The translations under genes were made by a program, and so were the position numbers. From Methanobrevibacter sp. (GTDB taxonomy: Archaea > Methanobacteriota > Methanobacteria > Methanobacteriales > Methanobacteriaceae): 35,843 bases of DNA. The stretch is taken from assembly GCF_017447225.1 (NCBI RefSeq), contig NZ_JAFSNZ010000037.1, positions 1 to 35,843 on the forward strand, in the 5' to 3' direction. Within the stretch, counting starts at the first letter, position 1. Each line of letters starts with the position of its first letter. Shown piece by piece: positions 16,693 through 25,663 of this stretch. A model generated the notes under the pieces. That model was not told the origin of the DNA. It saw only the letters and a list, made by a program, of their open reading frames with translations, and searched no databases.

Positions 16693-18966
16693 ATGTACGT
16701 ACAAAAATTTGAGGATTTAAACAAATCTGATATTGCAATTGCAGGCGGAAAAGGTGCTAATTTAGGTGAATTAACACAAGCAGGCATTCCTGTACCGCCG
16801 GGTTTTGTAGTAACTGCAGAAACTTATCAGAAATTCATGGAAGACACAGGAATTAATGATAAGGTCTTAGACATTCTGGATAAAATCGACATCAACGACA
16901 CTAAAGCTCTTCAAGCTGCAGCTGAAGAAATAAAGTCAATCATTGTCGAAACTCCAATTCCGGATGATATGATCATGTTTATCAAGGAAGCTTACAATCA
17001 GCTCTGTCAGAGGGTTGGCGAAGATGACACTGATGTGGCTATCAGGTCATCCGCTACCGCTGAAGACTTGCCTGAAGCATCCTTTGCAGGCCAGCAGGAC
17101 ACTTTCCTCCACGTAAGCGGAGACGAAGAAGTAATTGAATATGTCAGAAAATGTTGGGCATCACTGTTTGAAGCAAGGGCAATATTCTATCGTGAAGAAA
17201 ACAACTTCGAGCACTCAAAAGTACTGATTGCAGTTGTTGTTCAGAAAATGGCTATTGCAGACAAAGCTGGTGTAATGTTTACCGTAAACCCATCCACAGG
17301 TGAGGACATCGCCTTAATCGAAGGGTCATGGGGTCTTGGTGAAGCTGTTGTATCAGGAGACGTAACTCCAGACAACTATCAGGTCGCTAAGGCAAACAAC
17401 GAAATCATCAACGTCACAATCTCTGATAAGAAGGTAATGTATACCAATGATGAGAAAGGTACCAGCGTAAAAGTTGATGTTCCGGAAGATATGAGAAATG
17501 AACGTGTCCTATCCGACGAAGAGCTAATTGAGCTTACCGAAATGGGTAAAAGGGTACAGGCTCACTACGGAGAACCTATGGACACTGAATGGGCATTTGA
17601 AAGGGACAATCTCTTCCTTTTACAGGCAAGACCAATCACAACCTTAGGCGATGATGCTCCGGCAGAAGAAAGCACAAGCGTTGAAGGAGAAGTCCTGGTC
17701 AGAGGTTTAGGTGCAAGTCCGGGTATTGCAACCGGTAACGTAAAAATCGTTTTAGACATCGATGAGCTTAACAAAATCGAGGAAGGAGATGTTATGGTTA
17801 CAACAATGACCACTCCTGATATGGTGCCTGCTATGAGAAGGGCAAGCGGAATCGTCACAGACGAAGGTGGAGTAACCTGTCACGCTTCAATCATCTCACG
17901 TGAACTGGGCATTCCTTGTGTTGTCGGAACCGGAGATGCTACAAGAACCTTAAAGGAAAACACTGGTGTTACCCTGGACGGTAAAAAAGGTTTAGTATTT
18001 GAAGGAATCACAGAAGTCAAAGAGGAAGCTACCCAAGTGCAGACTGTAGCCGCTGAAGCACCAATTTTAACTGTAACTGAAGTTAAAGCTAACGTAAGTA
18101 TGCCTGAAGCAGCTGAGCGTGCAGCAGCAACCGGTGCAGACGGTGTTGGACTTTTAAGAACCGAACACTTAATGCTTACCGCAGGAATTCACCCTGGAAA
18201 ATTCATTGCAGACGGAAAAGAGGATGAGCTAATCAACACAATCGCTGAAAACGTTCAGATTGTTGCTGATGCATTCTATCCAAAACCTGTATGGTACAGA
18301 ACCCTTGATGCACCGACCGACGAGTTCATAACACTTGAAGGTGGAGAAAACGAACCTGAAGAACACAACCCGATGCTCGGTTGGAGAGGAATCAGAAGGG
18401 AACTTGACCAGCCTGAAATCCTCAAATGCGAATTCAAGGCAATCAAAAAACTCCATGAACAGGGATACACCAACATTGGAATCATGATTCCATTGTCACA
18501 AAGCCCATCTGAGCTAATCCAGGCAAAAGCATTATGTTCTGAAGTAGGACTGGAACCTCACAAGGATGTTGACTTCGGTATGATGGTTGAAATCCCTGCA
18601 GCTGCGCTGACTATTGAGGATTACCTGGAAATCGGTGTTGACTTCGTAAGTCTTGGAACCAACGACTTGACCCAGTACACTCTTGCAGTTGACAGAAACA
18701 ATGAATTTGTAGCAAAACACTACACTGAAGAGCACCCTGCAGTAATGAAACTCATAGAAAGAACCATTAAGAAATGTGCTGAAGCTGGAGTTACCTGCAG
18801 TATCTGTGGTCAGGCCGGTAGTGTACCTCATATCGTTGAAAAACTTGTTAAATTCGGAATTACATCAGTTAGTTCCAATGCAGACGCAGTAGCGGAAGTA
18901 AGAAAAACCGTTGCACGTGCTGAACAGAAAATTATTTTAGAAGCTGCCCGTAAGCGTCTAGAATAA
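16693..18966 (+). CDS. ppsA: Phosphoenolpyruvate synthase
   Basis: Converts pyruvate, ATP and water to PEP, AMP and phosphate, the entry to gluconeogenesis in autotrophic methanogens. 757 aa from the ATG at 16693, which has AGAGGT upstream; an earlier in-frame ATG at 16642 lacks an SD. Three domains are visible: an N-terminal ATP-grasp nucleotide-binding domain (GGKGANLGEL, then RSSATAEDLPEASFAGQQ), a central swivelling domain with the phospho-histidine H397 in GGVTCHASI, and a C-terminal PEP-binding TIM barrel (GADGVGLLRTEHL, then GTNDLTQYTL, with the catalytic cysteine C705 in CSICGQAGS). It has its own promoter and a T-rich terminator. Confidence 0.96.
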   Translation: MYVQKFEDLNKSDIAIAGGKGANLGELTQAGIPVPPGFVVTAETYQKFMEDTGINDKVLDILDKIDINDTKALQAAAEEIKSIIVETPIPDDMIMFIKEAYNQLCQRVGEDDTDVAIRSSATAEDLPEASFAGQQDTFLHVSGDEEVIEYVRKCWASLFEARAIFYREENNFEHSKVLIAVVVQKMAIADKAGVMFTVNPSTGEDIALIEGSWGLGEAVVSGDVTPDNYQVAKANNEIINVTISDKKVMYTNDEKGTSVKVDVPEDMRNERVLSDEELIELTEMGKRVQAHYGEPMDTEWAFERDNLFLLQARPITTLGDDAPAEESTSVEGEVLVRGLGASPGIATGNVKIVLDIDELNKIEEGDVMVTTMTTPDMVPAMRRASGIVTDEGGVTCHASIISRELGIPCVVGTGDATRTLKENTGVTLDGKKGLVFEGITEVKEEATQVQTVAAEAPILTVTEVKANVSMPEAAERAAATGADGVGLLRTEHLMLTAGIHPGKFIADGKEDELINTIAENVQIVADAFYPKPVWYRTLDAPTDEFITLEGGENEPEEHNPMLGWRGIRRELDQPEILKCEFKAIKKLHEQGYTNIGIMIPLSQSPSELIQAKALCSEVGLEPHKDVDFGMMVEIPAAALTIEDYLEIGVDFVSLGTNDLTQYTLAVDRNNEFVAKHYTEEHPAVMKLIERTIKKCAEAGVTCSICGQAGSVPHIVEKLVKFGITSVSSNADAVAEVRKTVARAEQKIILEAARKRLE

Positions 18967-18967
18967 A

Positions 18968-18989
18968 TTTCTTCTTTTTTTCTTTTTTT
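18968..18989 (+). terminator. T-rich transcript end after ppsA
   Basis: TTTCTTCTTTTTTTCTTTTTTT starts two bases after the ppsA stop codon, with no clear stem, which is typical of archaeal intrinsic termination. Confidence 0.55.
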
Positions 18990-19017
18990 AAAATTTTTAA
19001 TGTAATCAGATGATTTT

Positions 19018-20178
19018 ATGAACGATTTACCGATAGATAAAGACGAAATCCTAAAAGAACTTGATTTGATTCAAGATGAAGATTTAAAATACCGTGACGG
19101 AAGAATTCTGGGCTCAATGTGTACAGAAGCACATCCATTTGCAAAGGAAGTCTATATGAGATTTCTTGACAGCAATCTGGGAGATCCCGGACTTTTTAAA
19201 GGAACCAAATCAGTAGAGGAAAAAACAATACAAATCATCGGTAACTTACTAAATCTTGATGAGGCTTATGGAAATATCGTGACGGGAGGAACCGAAGCAA
19301 ACATCATGGCTGTAAGGGCTGCCAGAAATCATGCAAGAAAGTATAAGGGAATCAAAAACGGAGAAATTATCCTTCCGAGATCTGCTCATTTCTCATTTAA
19401 AAAGGCGGCGGACATGATGAACCTTAAAATTGTCGAAGCCGATCTTGATGAAAATTATAAAATTGATGTAAACTCCGTAAAAAGTAAAATCACCGATAAG
19501 ACCATAGCAATTGTGGCAATTGCCGGAACAACTGAACTCGGTTTAATCGACCCGATTGAGGAACTCTCAAAAATCGCTCATGAAAACAATATCTACTTCC
19601 ATGTTGATGCGGCATTCGGCGGATTTTCAATACCGTTTCTTAAAAATATCGGTTATGATTTTCCTGAATTTGATTTTAAACTCAAAGGTGTTTCATCAGT
19701 AACGGTAGATCCGCATAAGATGGGGCTTGCACCGATTCCGGCAGGTGGAATAATTTTCAGGAAAAAGGAGTATCTTGAAGTGATGGCGGTTGACTCACCA
19801 TATCTGACAGTAAAGACCCAGTCAACAATTGTGGGAACACGTCTTGGAGCTTCAACAGTTGCAACTTACGCTCTTTTAAAGTATTTCGGAAAATCAGGAT
19901 ATTCCAAGCTTGCTGATAATCTCATGAAAAACACTCAATTTTTAAAGGAATCCTTAGAAGAAATAGGTTATGATGTCATAGTCGAGCCGGAACTCAACAT
20001 TGTTGCTTTCAATCACCCTGAAAAAAGTCCTGATGTATTATCAGAAGAATTAGAAAAAATAAATGGGTGGAAAGTTTCAGTTGCAAACTGTCCTAAGGCA
20101 ATAAGAATTGTCCTCATGAACCATGTAACCAAAACTCACTTAAATGAATTTATATCTGATTTAAAAAAGCTATACTAA
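19018..20178 (+). CDS. mfnA: L-tyrosine / L-aspartate decarboxylase MfnA
   Basis: PLP-dependent group II decarboxylase. In methanogens MfnA makes tyramine for methanofuran, and the homologous archaeal enzymes can make beta-alanine from aspartate for CoA. 386 aa, the usual archaeal length. The N-terminal [18 protein letters not shown] and [10 protein letters not shown] motifs, [15 protein letters not shown] for PLP phosphate contacts, HVDAAFGGF for the ring-stacking Asp/Ala region, and the PLP-lysine K234 in [11 protein letters not shown] are all present. The start at 19018 follows TGATTTT. It is convergent with mptD, overlapping it by 4 nt at the stop codons, so two C1-carrier cofactor genes sit tail to tail. 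Confidence 0.93.
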   Translation: MNDLPIDKDEILKELDLIQDEDLKYRDGRILGSMCTEAHPFAKEVYMRFLDSNLGDPGLFKGTKSVEEKTIQIIGNLLNLDEAYGNIVTGGTEANIMAVRAARNHARKYKGIKNGEIILPRSAHFSFKKAADMMNLKIVEADLDENYKIDVNSVKSKITDKTIAIVAIAGTTELGLIDPIEELSKIAHENNIYFHVDAAFGGFSIPFLKNIGYDFPEFDFKLKGVSSVTVDPHKMGLAPIPAGGIIFRKKEYLEVMAVDSPYLTVKTQSTIVGTRLGASTVATYALLKYFGKSGYSKLADNLMKNTQFLKESLEEIGYDVIVEPELNIVAFNHPEKSPDVLSEELEKINGWKVSVANCPKAIRIVLMNHVTKTHLNEFISDLKKLY

Positions 20179-20528
20179 ATCTCCTCAACATACATGAGAG
20201 GATAGTTAAGCTCTTCAATAAACTCTATTCTGATGACTGCTTTTACATCATCAACTGCGGTATGTATTCTCACGTCAAGCATATCTCCTGAAAGGGAAAT
20301 GTAGTCGAACTCGGTATTGTCATTAAGATTGATTTTAACCTCAACGTCCTCGATTGCAGGCTGCAGTTTAAATGAATCCTCAATTGTCCTTTCAAGATTT
20401 TCTCTTGTTGACTCATTGACCGGCGTTCCTACAAACTGATGGAAAAGGGCGCCCATTGAGATACCCCCTTCAAAGATTGCACGTTCCCTTTTTGTAATGT
20501 TTGAAAAGTATTTTTCGTTAACGTCCAT
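20175..20528 (-). CDS. mptD: Archaeal dihydroneopterin aldolase
   Basis: Acts in tetrahydromethanopterin synthesis, cleaving 7,8-dihydroneopterin to 6-hydroxymethyl-dihydropterin and glycolaldehyde. 117 aa. The segment [18 protein letters not shown] followed by [11 protein letters not shown] is characteristic of the archaeal MptD family, which is unrelated to bacterial FolB. The start at 20528 is chosen because GGAGG lies 7 nt upstream; an in-frame ATG at 20543 is inside the SD region. One nucleotide separates it from the sortase stop codon, so it is translated from the DUF515-sortase transcript. Why a cofactor gene shares a transcript with envelope genes is unclear. Confidence 0.88.
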   Translation of the reverse strand: MDVNEKYFSNITKRERAIFEGGISMGALFHQFVGTPVNESTRENLERTIEDSFKLQPAIEDVEVKINLNDNTEFDYISLSGDMLDVRIHTAVDDVKAVIRIEFIEELNYPLMYVEEI

Positions 20529-20529
20529 T

Positions 20530-21252
20530 TTAGATTCCTCCATTCAAAAAGATAATCTTGTCGTAAATCACCTGTGAAGACATCGGATTGAAGCAGAAAT
20601 AAAACAGCACTGCTGATACTATAAGCACTGTCGCCAGAATGTAAGGCCTCATTTCCTTAGGATAGATGAATGAAACAATCAGTCCCACAATCAGGAACAC
20701 TCCTGCAATGATAAATGCATAGGACTCCTGCGGATTGTCCTGAACGATTTTCTCGTCAATTCCGCTGACGTTGGTCTCAACACCTTCAATAATCAGTCTG
20801 TTTGCCGTGGAGCCGATTGGATCGCATGTTATCAGAAATATGTGGTCGCTGGACTCTGTAGTTGAGAGATGATAAGTGGCGGGAACGATTGATGAGTTGA
20901 TGACCGTATAGTTGACCTCACCGACTCCCGGCCATTCAAGGGTTATGATGTCGCCCTTTTCAATCTCGTTAAGCCTTAAAAAGGGTGAGCCCTGAAGCGT
21001 CCTGTGCCCGAAAAGCATGACGTCTCCCTCGGTCGGAATGGAGGACTTCTCATCCATCATAACTCCCTGGGAAAGGGAAACGTTGTTGATTTTTTCCTGA
21101 ATTCCAACCTTTTCAAGTATCACGACAGGTGAGGTGATGTTTTTCTCAGTTATTGTCTTTGCTGAGAAATAGTTGACCTCTCCGGCCGCATACAGGGCGA
21201 TTATCAGAATACAAATGATTATGATTATCGTTGTAATATTTGGTTTTTCCAT
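20530..21252 (-). CDS. Archaeal sortase-like transpeptidase (class D/E type)
   Basis: 240 aa. N-terminal membrane anchor at about 8-27, an extracellular sortase domain at about 45-160, and two more membrane helices near 180-235. Catalytic residues of cysteine sortases are all present: H83 in LFGHRTLQG, C143 in ITCDPIG, and R152 in NRLII. The start at 21252 is chosen because GTGAT precedes it by 3 nt. Sortases cleave a sorting motif and attach proteins to the wall or to each other. The C-terminal two-helix extension is common in archaeal members. Its substrate is unknown; the adhesin in this window has no obvious sorting signal. It lies between the DUF515 gene and mptD. Confidence 0.87.
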   Translation of the reverse strand: MEKPNITTIIIIICILIIALYAAGEVNYFSAKTITEKNITSPVVILEKVGIQEKINNVSLSQGVMMDEKSSIPTEGDVMLFGHRTLQGSPFLRLNEIEKGDIITLEWPGVGEVNYTVINSSIVPATYHLSTTESSDHIFLITCDPIGSTANRLIIEGVETNVSGIDEKIVQDNPQESYAFIIAGVFLIVGLIVSFIYPKEMRPYILATVLIVSAVLFYFCFNPMSSQVIYDKIIFLNGGI

Positions 21253-21288
21253 AGTATCACTTTTGTTCAATCAATTAAAATAGCTTTT

Positions 21289-22440
21289 CTATCCAGGTGA
21301 GTATGTTGCGTTAATCTCACCTGCCATCCATGAGGGAGCCTTTGAGGTCGGTATCGTCAATACAATGCTGTCCATATTCTCCAGAATGAAATTCACCTTG
21401 TCCTGCGGAGCCTCAACCAGAAGCATGTACTCAGCGTCCAGATCTCCTAAGTTAATCTGGCGCTCATAGCTTGAAAGCTTGATTCCGTAATCCCTCAGCA
21501 TGTCTATTGTGGCCTCCTCATCATACCCTCGAATTATCGCACCCTTAAGCATCTCTAGGACATTTGAATTGAAGGTCTGGGTGTTTTCAGACGGATTTGT
21601 CATATTTCCCTCAACGATGGTGTTTGCCTTTGAGTATTCGGATTCGATTTCACCGTTATCCTCATATCTCATAATGGATAGAACTGTGCATCCGCTGACA
21701 GCAGCTTCGGTTGAATTGGTAATATTCTCCTCAAAGGTGTCATTGTTGTTTTTATAGATATCAACAATGCTTCCCACACTTATAAGGCCAGCTCCCGCCT
21801 GAAGGCGTGAGACAAGAATCGGAACCGAAACGGTATTCGGCATCTTGAATGTAATTTCACATAATTTTCCTGCATCATTGCCGTTTACAATGTTAACAGC
21901 TTCCTCAGCCGACATTATCATGTTTCTTGATTCGTTGTCATAAACGGCCATCGTCCGGTTGAACTGGTCGGTGTTCGAACGTATGGATTTGAGATGGAAG
22001 TTCTTCCAGTCCTTTGTGGCATACATCATGATATTAATCGATTCAACTTCATAAACGCTGTTTGCGCTGTTTATTTCATCTTCCAGGCTGAAGACTCTTC
22101 CGTCGCTTGCAAGAGGTCCTCTGTAAAGGTCGTGAAGTTCATTGAGCTTTGCCGCTTTGGCTGTGTTGAGCTCCTGCTGTGCCGGTTCATAAATCAAAAA
22201 ATAATAAGCGGATATGATAAGCGTCAGCACGATCAGTGTGGTGATTATCATTCCGATTTTTCGCTTCTTTTCGTCATTTATATTATCGTTAATCTTAAAC
22301 AGTGAACCCAGCTTGTTGTTGAACGCTTCAATTGCAGTTATTTCTTTTTCTTCCTTAAGCTTTGGCCTTGGCATTTCGCCCGTTTTTAAATCTTCAAGCT
22401 CGCCAAAGCTTTTGGGAAAATGTGGATCTTTTCTAGTCAT
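21289..22440 (-). CDS. DUF515-like methanogen membrane protein
   Basis: 383 aa from the ATG at 22440, which has GAGG about 9 nt upstream; earlier in-frame ATGs fall within the leader hairpin region. A cytoplasmic N-terminal tail of about 60 residues, rich in charged residues and Pro, is followed by a single membrane helix (about 62-83) and a large extracellular domain of about 300 residues. That domain has a coiled start (QQELNTAKAAKLNELHDLY) and several NxT/NxS sequons such as NITNST. The overall design matches the DUF515 family of Methanobacteria, of unknown function. It is the first gene of a unit with the sortase, which makes a wall-assembly role likely (inference). Confidence 0.72.
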   Translation of the reverse strand: MTRKDPHFPKSFGELEDLKTGEMPRPKLKEEKEITAIEAFNNKLGSLFKINDNINDEKKRKIGMIITTLIVLTLIISAYYFLIYEPAQQELNTAKAAKLNELHDLYRGPLASDGRVFSLEDEINSANSVYEVESINIMMYATKDWKNFHLKSIRSNTDQFNRTMAVYDNESRNMIMSAEEAVNIVNGNDAGKLCEITFKMPNTVSVPILVSRLQAGAGLISVGSIVDIYKNNNDTFEENITNSTEAAVSGCTVLSIMRYEDNGEIESEYSKANTIVEGNMTNPSENTQTFNSNVLEMLKGAIIRGYDEEATIDMLRDYGIKLSSYERQINLGDLDAEYMLLVEAPQDKVNFILENMDSIVLTIPTSKAPSWMAGEINATYSPG

Positions 22441-22471
22441 TATAAAAGCCTCACTAAGTTTTTTTAAAAAC

Positions 22472-22522
22472 CGGGCACCGGTGTAATTTTTAAAATGCTG
22501 TGACACTATTCGCCGATGCCCG
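22472..22522 (-). ncRNA. GC-rich hairpin in the leader of the DUF515-sortase-mptD unit
   Basis: CCGGGCACCGGTG at 22471-22483 faces CGCCGATGCCCG at 22511-22522. Eleven of twelve opposed positions pair (one G-U, one C-A mismatch) around a 27-nt AT-rich loop. It lies 32-82 nt upstream of the DUF515 start, within the expected 5' UTR, in a region that is otherwise about 80% A/T. No T-run follows toward the gene, so it looks like a leader structure rather than a terminator. No known riboswitch is recognised. Confidence 0.5.
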
Positions 22523-22810
22523 ACAAGCTTTTAGAAAAAATTCTTAAAAACTTTAATATTACTATTAACCTTTTTATTATTAAGTTTAACTTATATTAAA
22601 GCTTTTAATTCTTTATTTATTATATTATGATATTGTTAAGGTTATTTTCAAGAAAATAAGAATTTTAATCTCACCAATAAAAATTGTTCTCACTGATAAG
22701 TATTGCCTTTAAAGATAAAATATATATAACAATTTAAAGTAATTTAATATTGTTAGACCTTAATTAATAGTACCTTAATTCAGCGATTTTTTTCATGCTA
22801 AAATGGGGGT

Positions 22811-22836
22811 TTTAATTAATTTAACTATTAATTAAA
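22811..22836. promoter_or_regulatory. Perfect palindrome upstream of the MreB unit
   Basis: TTTAATTAAT (22811-22820) and ATTAATTAAA (22827-22836) are exact inverted copies with a 6-nt spacer. They sit about 40 nt before the ATG at 22877 and just ahead of a TATA-like stretch (22849-22860). It is a candidate operator, although such AT-only palindromes arise easily here. The rest of the gap 22523-22876 shows only AT-rich promoter-like sequence. Confidence 0.35.
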
Positions 22837-22876
22837 TGTATTTAGAACTTATATTAATATAATTGCGAGTAGTTAA

Positions 22877-23515
22877 ATGATAGAAGATAATATACGCATT
22901 CTCAGACAAGCGGCAAGGGTAGCATCCTCGGATAACCCAATAGATGATAAAGTTTGGTGTGTGATTGCAGGAAATGTTGATTTAGTCGATAATGTTGCAT
23001 ATAAAGCAATTGCATCAAAGAATAGCGTAAAAATTCTATTCAGAGAGCACGTCGTATTGAATGAAGGAAGACTGGACAAAAAATTTGACTTCATCATGTT
23101 ATATGGTAATTCAAGAAGAATTGAAGAGTTCGGCCGCTACTCCCAGGCGAGGGGCGGAGCGTTCATCAGAATCTCACATTACTATACTCAGGAGGAGTCA
23201 AACATAATGGTGTTCGTCGCTCCGGATGATACGATAAGGGATTCAGTCTCAATAATAGAAAAGGGAAGAATTCCATTTGCAATCCTGCAGGAATCACAGA
23301 CAACAGGATATATCGAAGTTGACCTGAACGATTCCGTGAAGCTACCGGGATTTGTTAAATCCGCTTTAAAACCATTTTACAATGCAAATGAGGTTGTCCT
23401 GTCAACAATACTCATTTCCGTAGAAAATGATAAAGACGTTGAAAGGGTTCAAAGTATTGCTACATCTAATAAAATATTTGTTATAGATTTTAAAGATATT
23501 ATAACGGAGGATTAG
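22877..23515 (+). CDS. Unknown 212-aa protein coupled to MreB
   Basis: Soluble alpha/beta protein with no signal peptide, membrane helix, or recognisable catalytic motif. Alternating hydrophobic strands (VWCVIAGNVDL, VKILFREHVVL, FDFIMLYGN, SNIMVFVAP) suggest a Rossmann-like or similar three-layer fold. The conserved-looking RRIEEFGRYSQARGGAFIRI is basic and glycine-rich. Its stop is 2 nt before the MreB start, so the two are tightly coupled. No SD is visible; a TATA-like box about 27 nt upstream suggests a leaderless mRNA. It could be a regulator or adaptor of the MreB filament, but this rests on position only. Confidence 0.7.
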   Translation: MIEDNIRILRQAARVASSDNPIDDKVWCVIAGNVDLVDNVAYKAIASKNSVKILFREHVVLNEGRLDKKFDFIMLYGNSRRIEEFGRYSQARGGAFIRISHYYTQEESNIMVFVAPDDTIRDSVSIIEKGRIPFAILQESQTTGYIEVDLNDSVKLPGFVKSALKPFYNANEVVLSTILISVENDKDVERVQSIATSNKIFVIDFKDIITED

Positions 23516-23517
23516 TC

Positions 23518-24591
23518 ATGAATATTTTCGGAAACGATGAGGAAGAACTAGAAATTACTGATGCAAGAGTTATCAGTAACAGTTTAGGGATAGATTTAGG
23601 AACTTTAAACACTGTAATAGCAAAACCTTCAGGGGATAAATTTGATTTATACCAAATCCCATCTGTGGTTGCTGTCAAAAAAGACGACCCAAGCGAAGTG
23701 CTTGCAGTCGGAGAGGAAGCTAAAAAAATGCTTGGAAGAACTCCGGAAGACATTCTCGCCGTAAGGCCACTCAAAAAAGGAGTAATCGAAAACGTTGTAC
23801 AGGCACAGGCTTTACTTATCAAAGCAATGCAGATAGGAATCAACGAAGGAGAAAGTGTTGGAAGAATCGTTATCGGTATTCCTGGTGATGCATCCGAAGT
23901 GGAAAAGAACGCTGCAGAAGAAATCGGAAGAAAAGCAGGCGCACAAAACATTCTCGTAATCAGCGAAGGTCTTGCAGCAGCAATCGGCGCAGGACTTCCT
24001 ATCGCAGAACCTAACGGAACAATGGTCGTGGATATCGGTGCAGGTTCCACTGATATTGTAATCATCTCATTAGGCGGTATCAACGACATAGAAACCGTAA
24101 GACGCGGTGGAGATGACATCGACAACAAAATCGTCGAACTTGTAGCAGAAAGATACGATGTAGCAATTGGTATTCATGATGCAGAATCTGCAAAAATGGA
24201 AGTCGGAATGGTTCACTGTTCAGAACAGCTGGAAAACCTAAGCGTTGAAGTAATCGGAAAATCCCTTGAAACCAACAGACCTAAAAAAGTCGTCATCGAC
24301 TCCATGCTCGTAGCAGATGCAGTTGAACCGTTCATGAAACAAATCGTCGACGGTTTAAACATCATCCTGGAAAGATTATCTCCGGAATTAATGATGGGCG
24401 TATACAACAACTCCGTTGCAGTCGGAGGAAGCTCAAGACTCAGAGGAATCAAACAGAGAATATTCGATGAAATCGCAATTCCAATCGAAATATCCGACGA
24501 TCCTATGACTGTAGTTGCAAAAGGAACAGCTATTGTAGCAGCTGAACCTCTCGCATTAGAACCGGAAGTACGTTTAAGAGCTATGAAATAA
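23518..24591 (+). CDS. mreB: MreB-like actin-family ATPase
   Basis: 357 aa. The actin/Hsp70 ATPase core is clear: phosphate-1 loop GIDLGTLNT at 24-32, phosphate-2 loop VDIGAGSTDIV from about 171 (acidic residues D172 and D179), and an adenosine-binding segment with AVGGSSRLRG near 305. The length and the absence of the Hsp70 substrate domain favour MreB over DnaK. A 20-residue acidic N-terminal extension precedes the core. MreB in archaea is mostly known from pseudomurein-containing Methanobacteria and Methanopyrus, where a role in wall growth or cell shape is assumed by analogy with bacteria. Preceded by GGAGG and transcribed with the 212-aa protein; divergent from the sortase unit. Confidence 0.88.
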   Translation: MNIFGNDEEELEITDARVISNSLGIDLGTLNTVIAKPSGDKFDLYQIPSVVAVKKDDPSEVLAVGEEAKKMLGRTPEDILAVRPLKKGVIENVVQAQALLIKAMQIGINEGESVGRIVIGIPGDASEVEKNAAEEIGRKAGAQNILVISEGLAAAIGAGLPIAEPNGTMVVDIGAGSTDIVIISLGGINDIETVRRGGDDIDNKIVELVAERYDVAIGIHDAESAKMEVGMVHCSEQLENLSVEVIGKSLETNRPKKVVIDSMLVADAVEPFMKQIVDGLNIILERLSPELMMGVYNNSVAVGGSSRLRGIKQRIFDEIAIPIEISDDPMTVVAKGTAIVAAEPLALEPEVRLRAMK

Positions 24592-24603
24592 TTTTAATTA
24601 ATT

Positions 24604-24625
24604 ATTTCTTTTTTTACTTTTTTTT
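24604..24625 (+). terminator. T-rich transcript end after mreB
   Basis: A T-rich run broken by single C and A bases starts 13 nt after the mreB stop and ends just before the rnhB start, so rnhB may have separate or read-through expression. Confidence 0.4.
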
Positions 24626-24632
24626 GATTTAA

Positions 24633-25268
24633 ATGAATATTTTAGGCATTGATGAGGCAGGACGAGGTTCCGTTTTAGGTCCCCTGGTCATTGCAGGTGT
24701 TGTTATTGACAACCGCAAAGAGGCAATTCTCGACAATATGGGCGTCAAGGACTCAAAAAAGCTCACAGCCAAAAGAAGAGAAGTGCTGTCCCGAAAACTT
24801 AAAAAGATGTTTGAATGGGATACAGTAATCTATTCCGCCCAGGACATCGATGAGATGAGAGCAAATGGTGTAAACCTCAACGAAATTGAACGTAAAGGAA
24901 TGCAGGAACTCCTGTTAAAGCTTGACTGCGACAAGGCCATAGTCGATGCGGTTGACGTAAAGCCACAAAGGTTTGAAGATAAGCTTAAAAGAGCAACAAA
25001 AGTTGACGTTACAGCCGAACACAAGGCAGACGACAAGTATATTGAAGTCAGCGCAGCATCAATCATTGCAAAACAGACCAGGGATGATGCAATTGCTGAA
25101 ATCAACAAGTACTTTGAGGATGTCGGCGGAATCGGTTCAGGATATCCTTCAGATCCCACAACTAAAAAGTTTCTCTCAAATTACACATACAGCGAAATGC
25201 CGGGCTTTGTTAGAAAGTCATGGTCAACCGTTGCAAAGCTTAAGGATGTTCAGACAACACTGATCTGA
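24633..25268 (+). CDS. rnhB: Ribonuclease HII
   Basis: Cleaves RNA in RNA-DNA hybrids, including single ribonucleotides in DNA. 211 aa, typical for the archaeal enzyme. The four acidic active-site residues are visible: D7 and E8 in GIDEAGRG, D105 in KAIVDAVD, and D123 in HKADDKYIEVSAASIIAK. GSGYPSDPTTKKF near 158-170 is also family-typical. The start codon has no good SD, so expression may depend on read-through from mreB or on a leaderless mRNA. Confidence 0.95.
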   Translation: MNILGIDEAGRGSVLGPLVIAGVVIDNRKEAILDNMGVKDSKKLTAKRREVLSRKLKKMFEWDTVIYSAQDIDEMRANGVNLNEIERKGMQELLLKLDCDKAIVDAVDVKPQRFEDKLKRATKVDVTAEHKADDKYIEVSAASIIAKQTRDDAIAEINKYFEDVGGIGSGYPSDPTTKKFLSNYTYSEMPGFVRKSWSTVAKLKDVQTTLI

Positions 25269-25276
25269 TTTTAAAA

Positions 25277-25663
25277 CTATTCTGCAAAGACTTCGTCGTA
25301 TTCGACATCCATGCCGATGCTTGTGTAGAAGTTATACATCATTTCATTTTCCGTCGGTGCATATGGACATTCTTCAAGAAATTTGGCAAATTCAATTACT
25401 TCGGGATCGTTTGTTCCTTTAATGCTTTTGTAGACTTCAGTTTCACTGTTTTCCATGTTTGTGAATTTCGGTTCTGTCGTTTCGCTGTCATCAAAGATTT
25501 CACTATATTCAACATCCATGCCTTCGCTTTTGTAGAAGTTATACATTATGTCCTTTGCTGTTGGGGTGTATGGACATCTTTCGAAAGCTCGGGCAAATCT
25601 GTGTACATTGGGATTGGTTATTATTTTTCTACAATGATAAATAGTGGTTTTTCTATTATTCAT
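25277..25663 (-). CDS. Hypothetical protein with an internal duplication
   Basis: 128 aa made of two related halves. Residues 17-60 and 86-128 share the pattern [ND]P-V--FA---E-CPY-PT---MYNFY-S-GMDVEY-E-F. Each half has one cysteine in a CPYxPT motif. No signal peptide or membrane helix; the protein is acidic. The start is supported by GGAG 7 nt upstream and overlaps the stop of the JAMM-like gene by 8 nt, so the two are co-translated. It may bind or inhibit the upstream-encoded enzyme (inference only). No family is recognised. Confidence 0.65.
   Translation of the reverse strand: MNNRKTTIYHCRKIITNPNVHRFARAFERCPYTPTAKDIMYNFYKSEGMDVEYSEIFDDSETTEPKFTNMENSETEVYKSIKGTNDPEVIEFAKFLEECPYAPTENEMMYNFYTSIGMDVEYDEVFAE

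Noticed and set aside
23499-24128. 209-codon minus-strand frame opposite mreB
   Set aside because: Ser/Pro/Ile-rich antisense artefact of a well-conserved actin-family gene.
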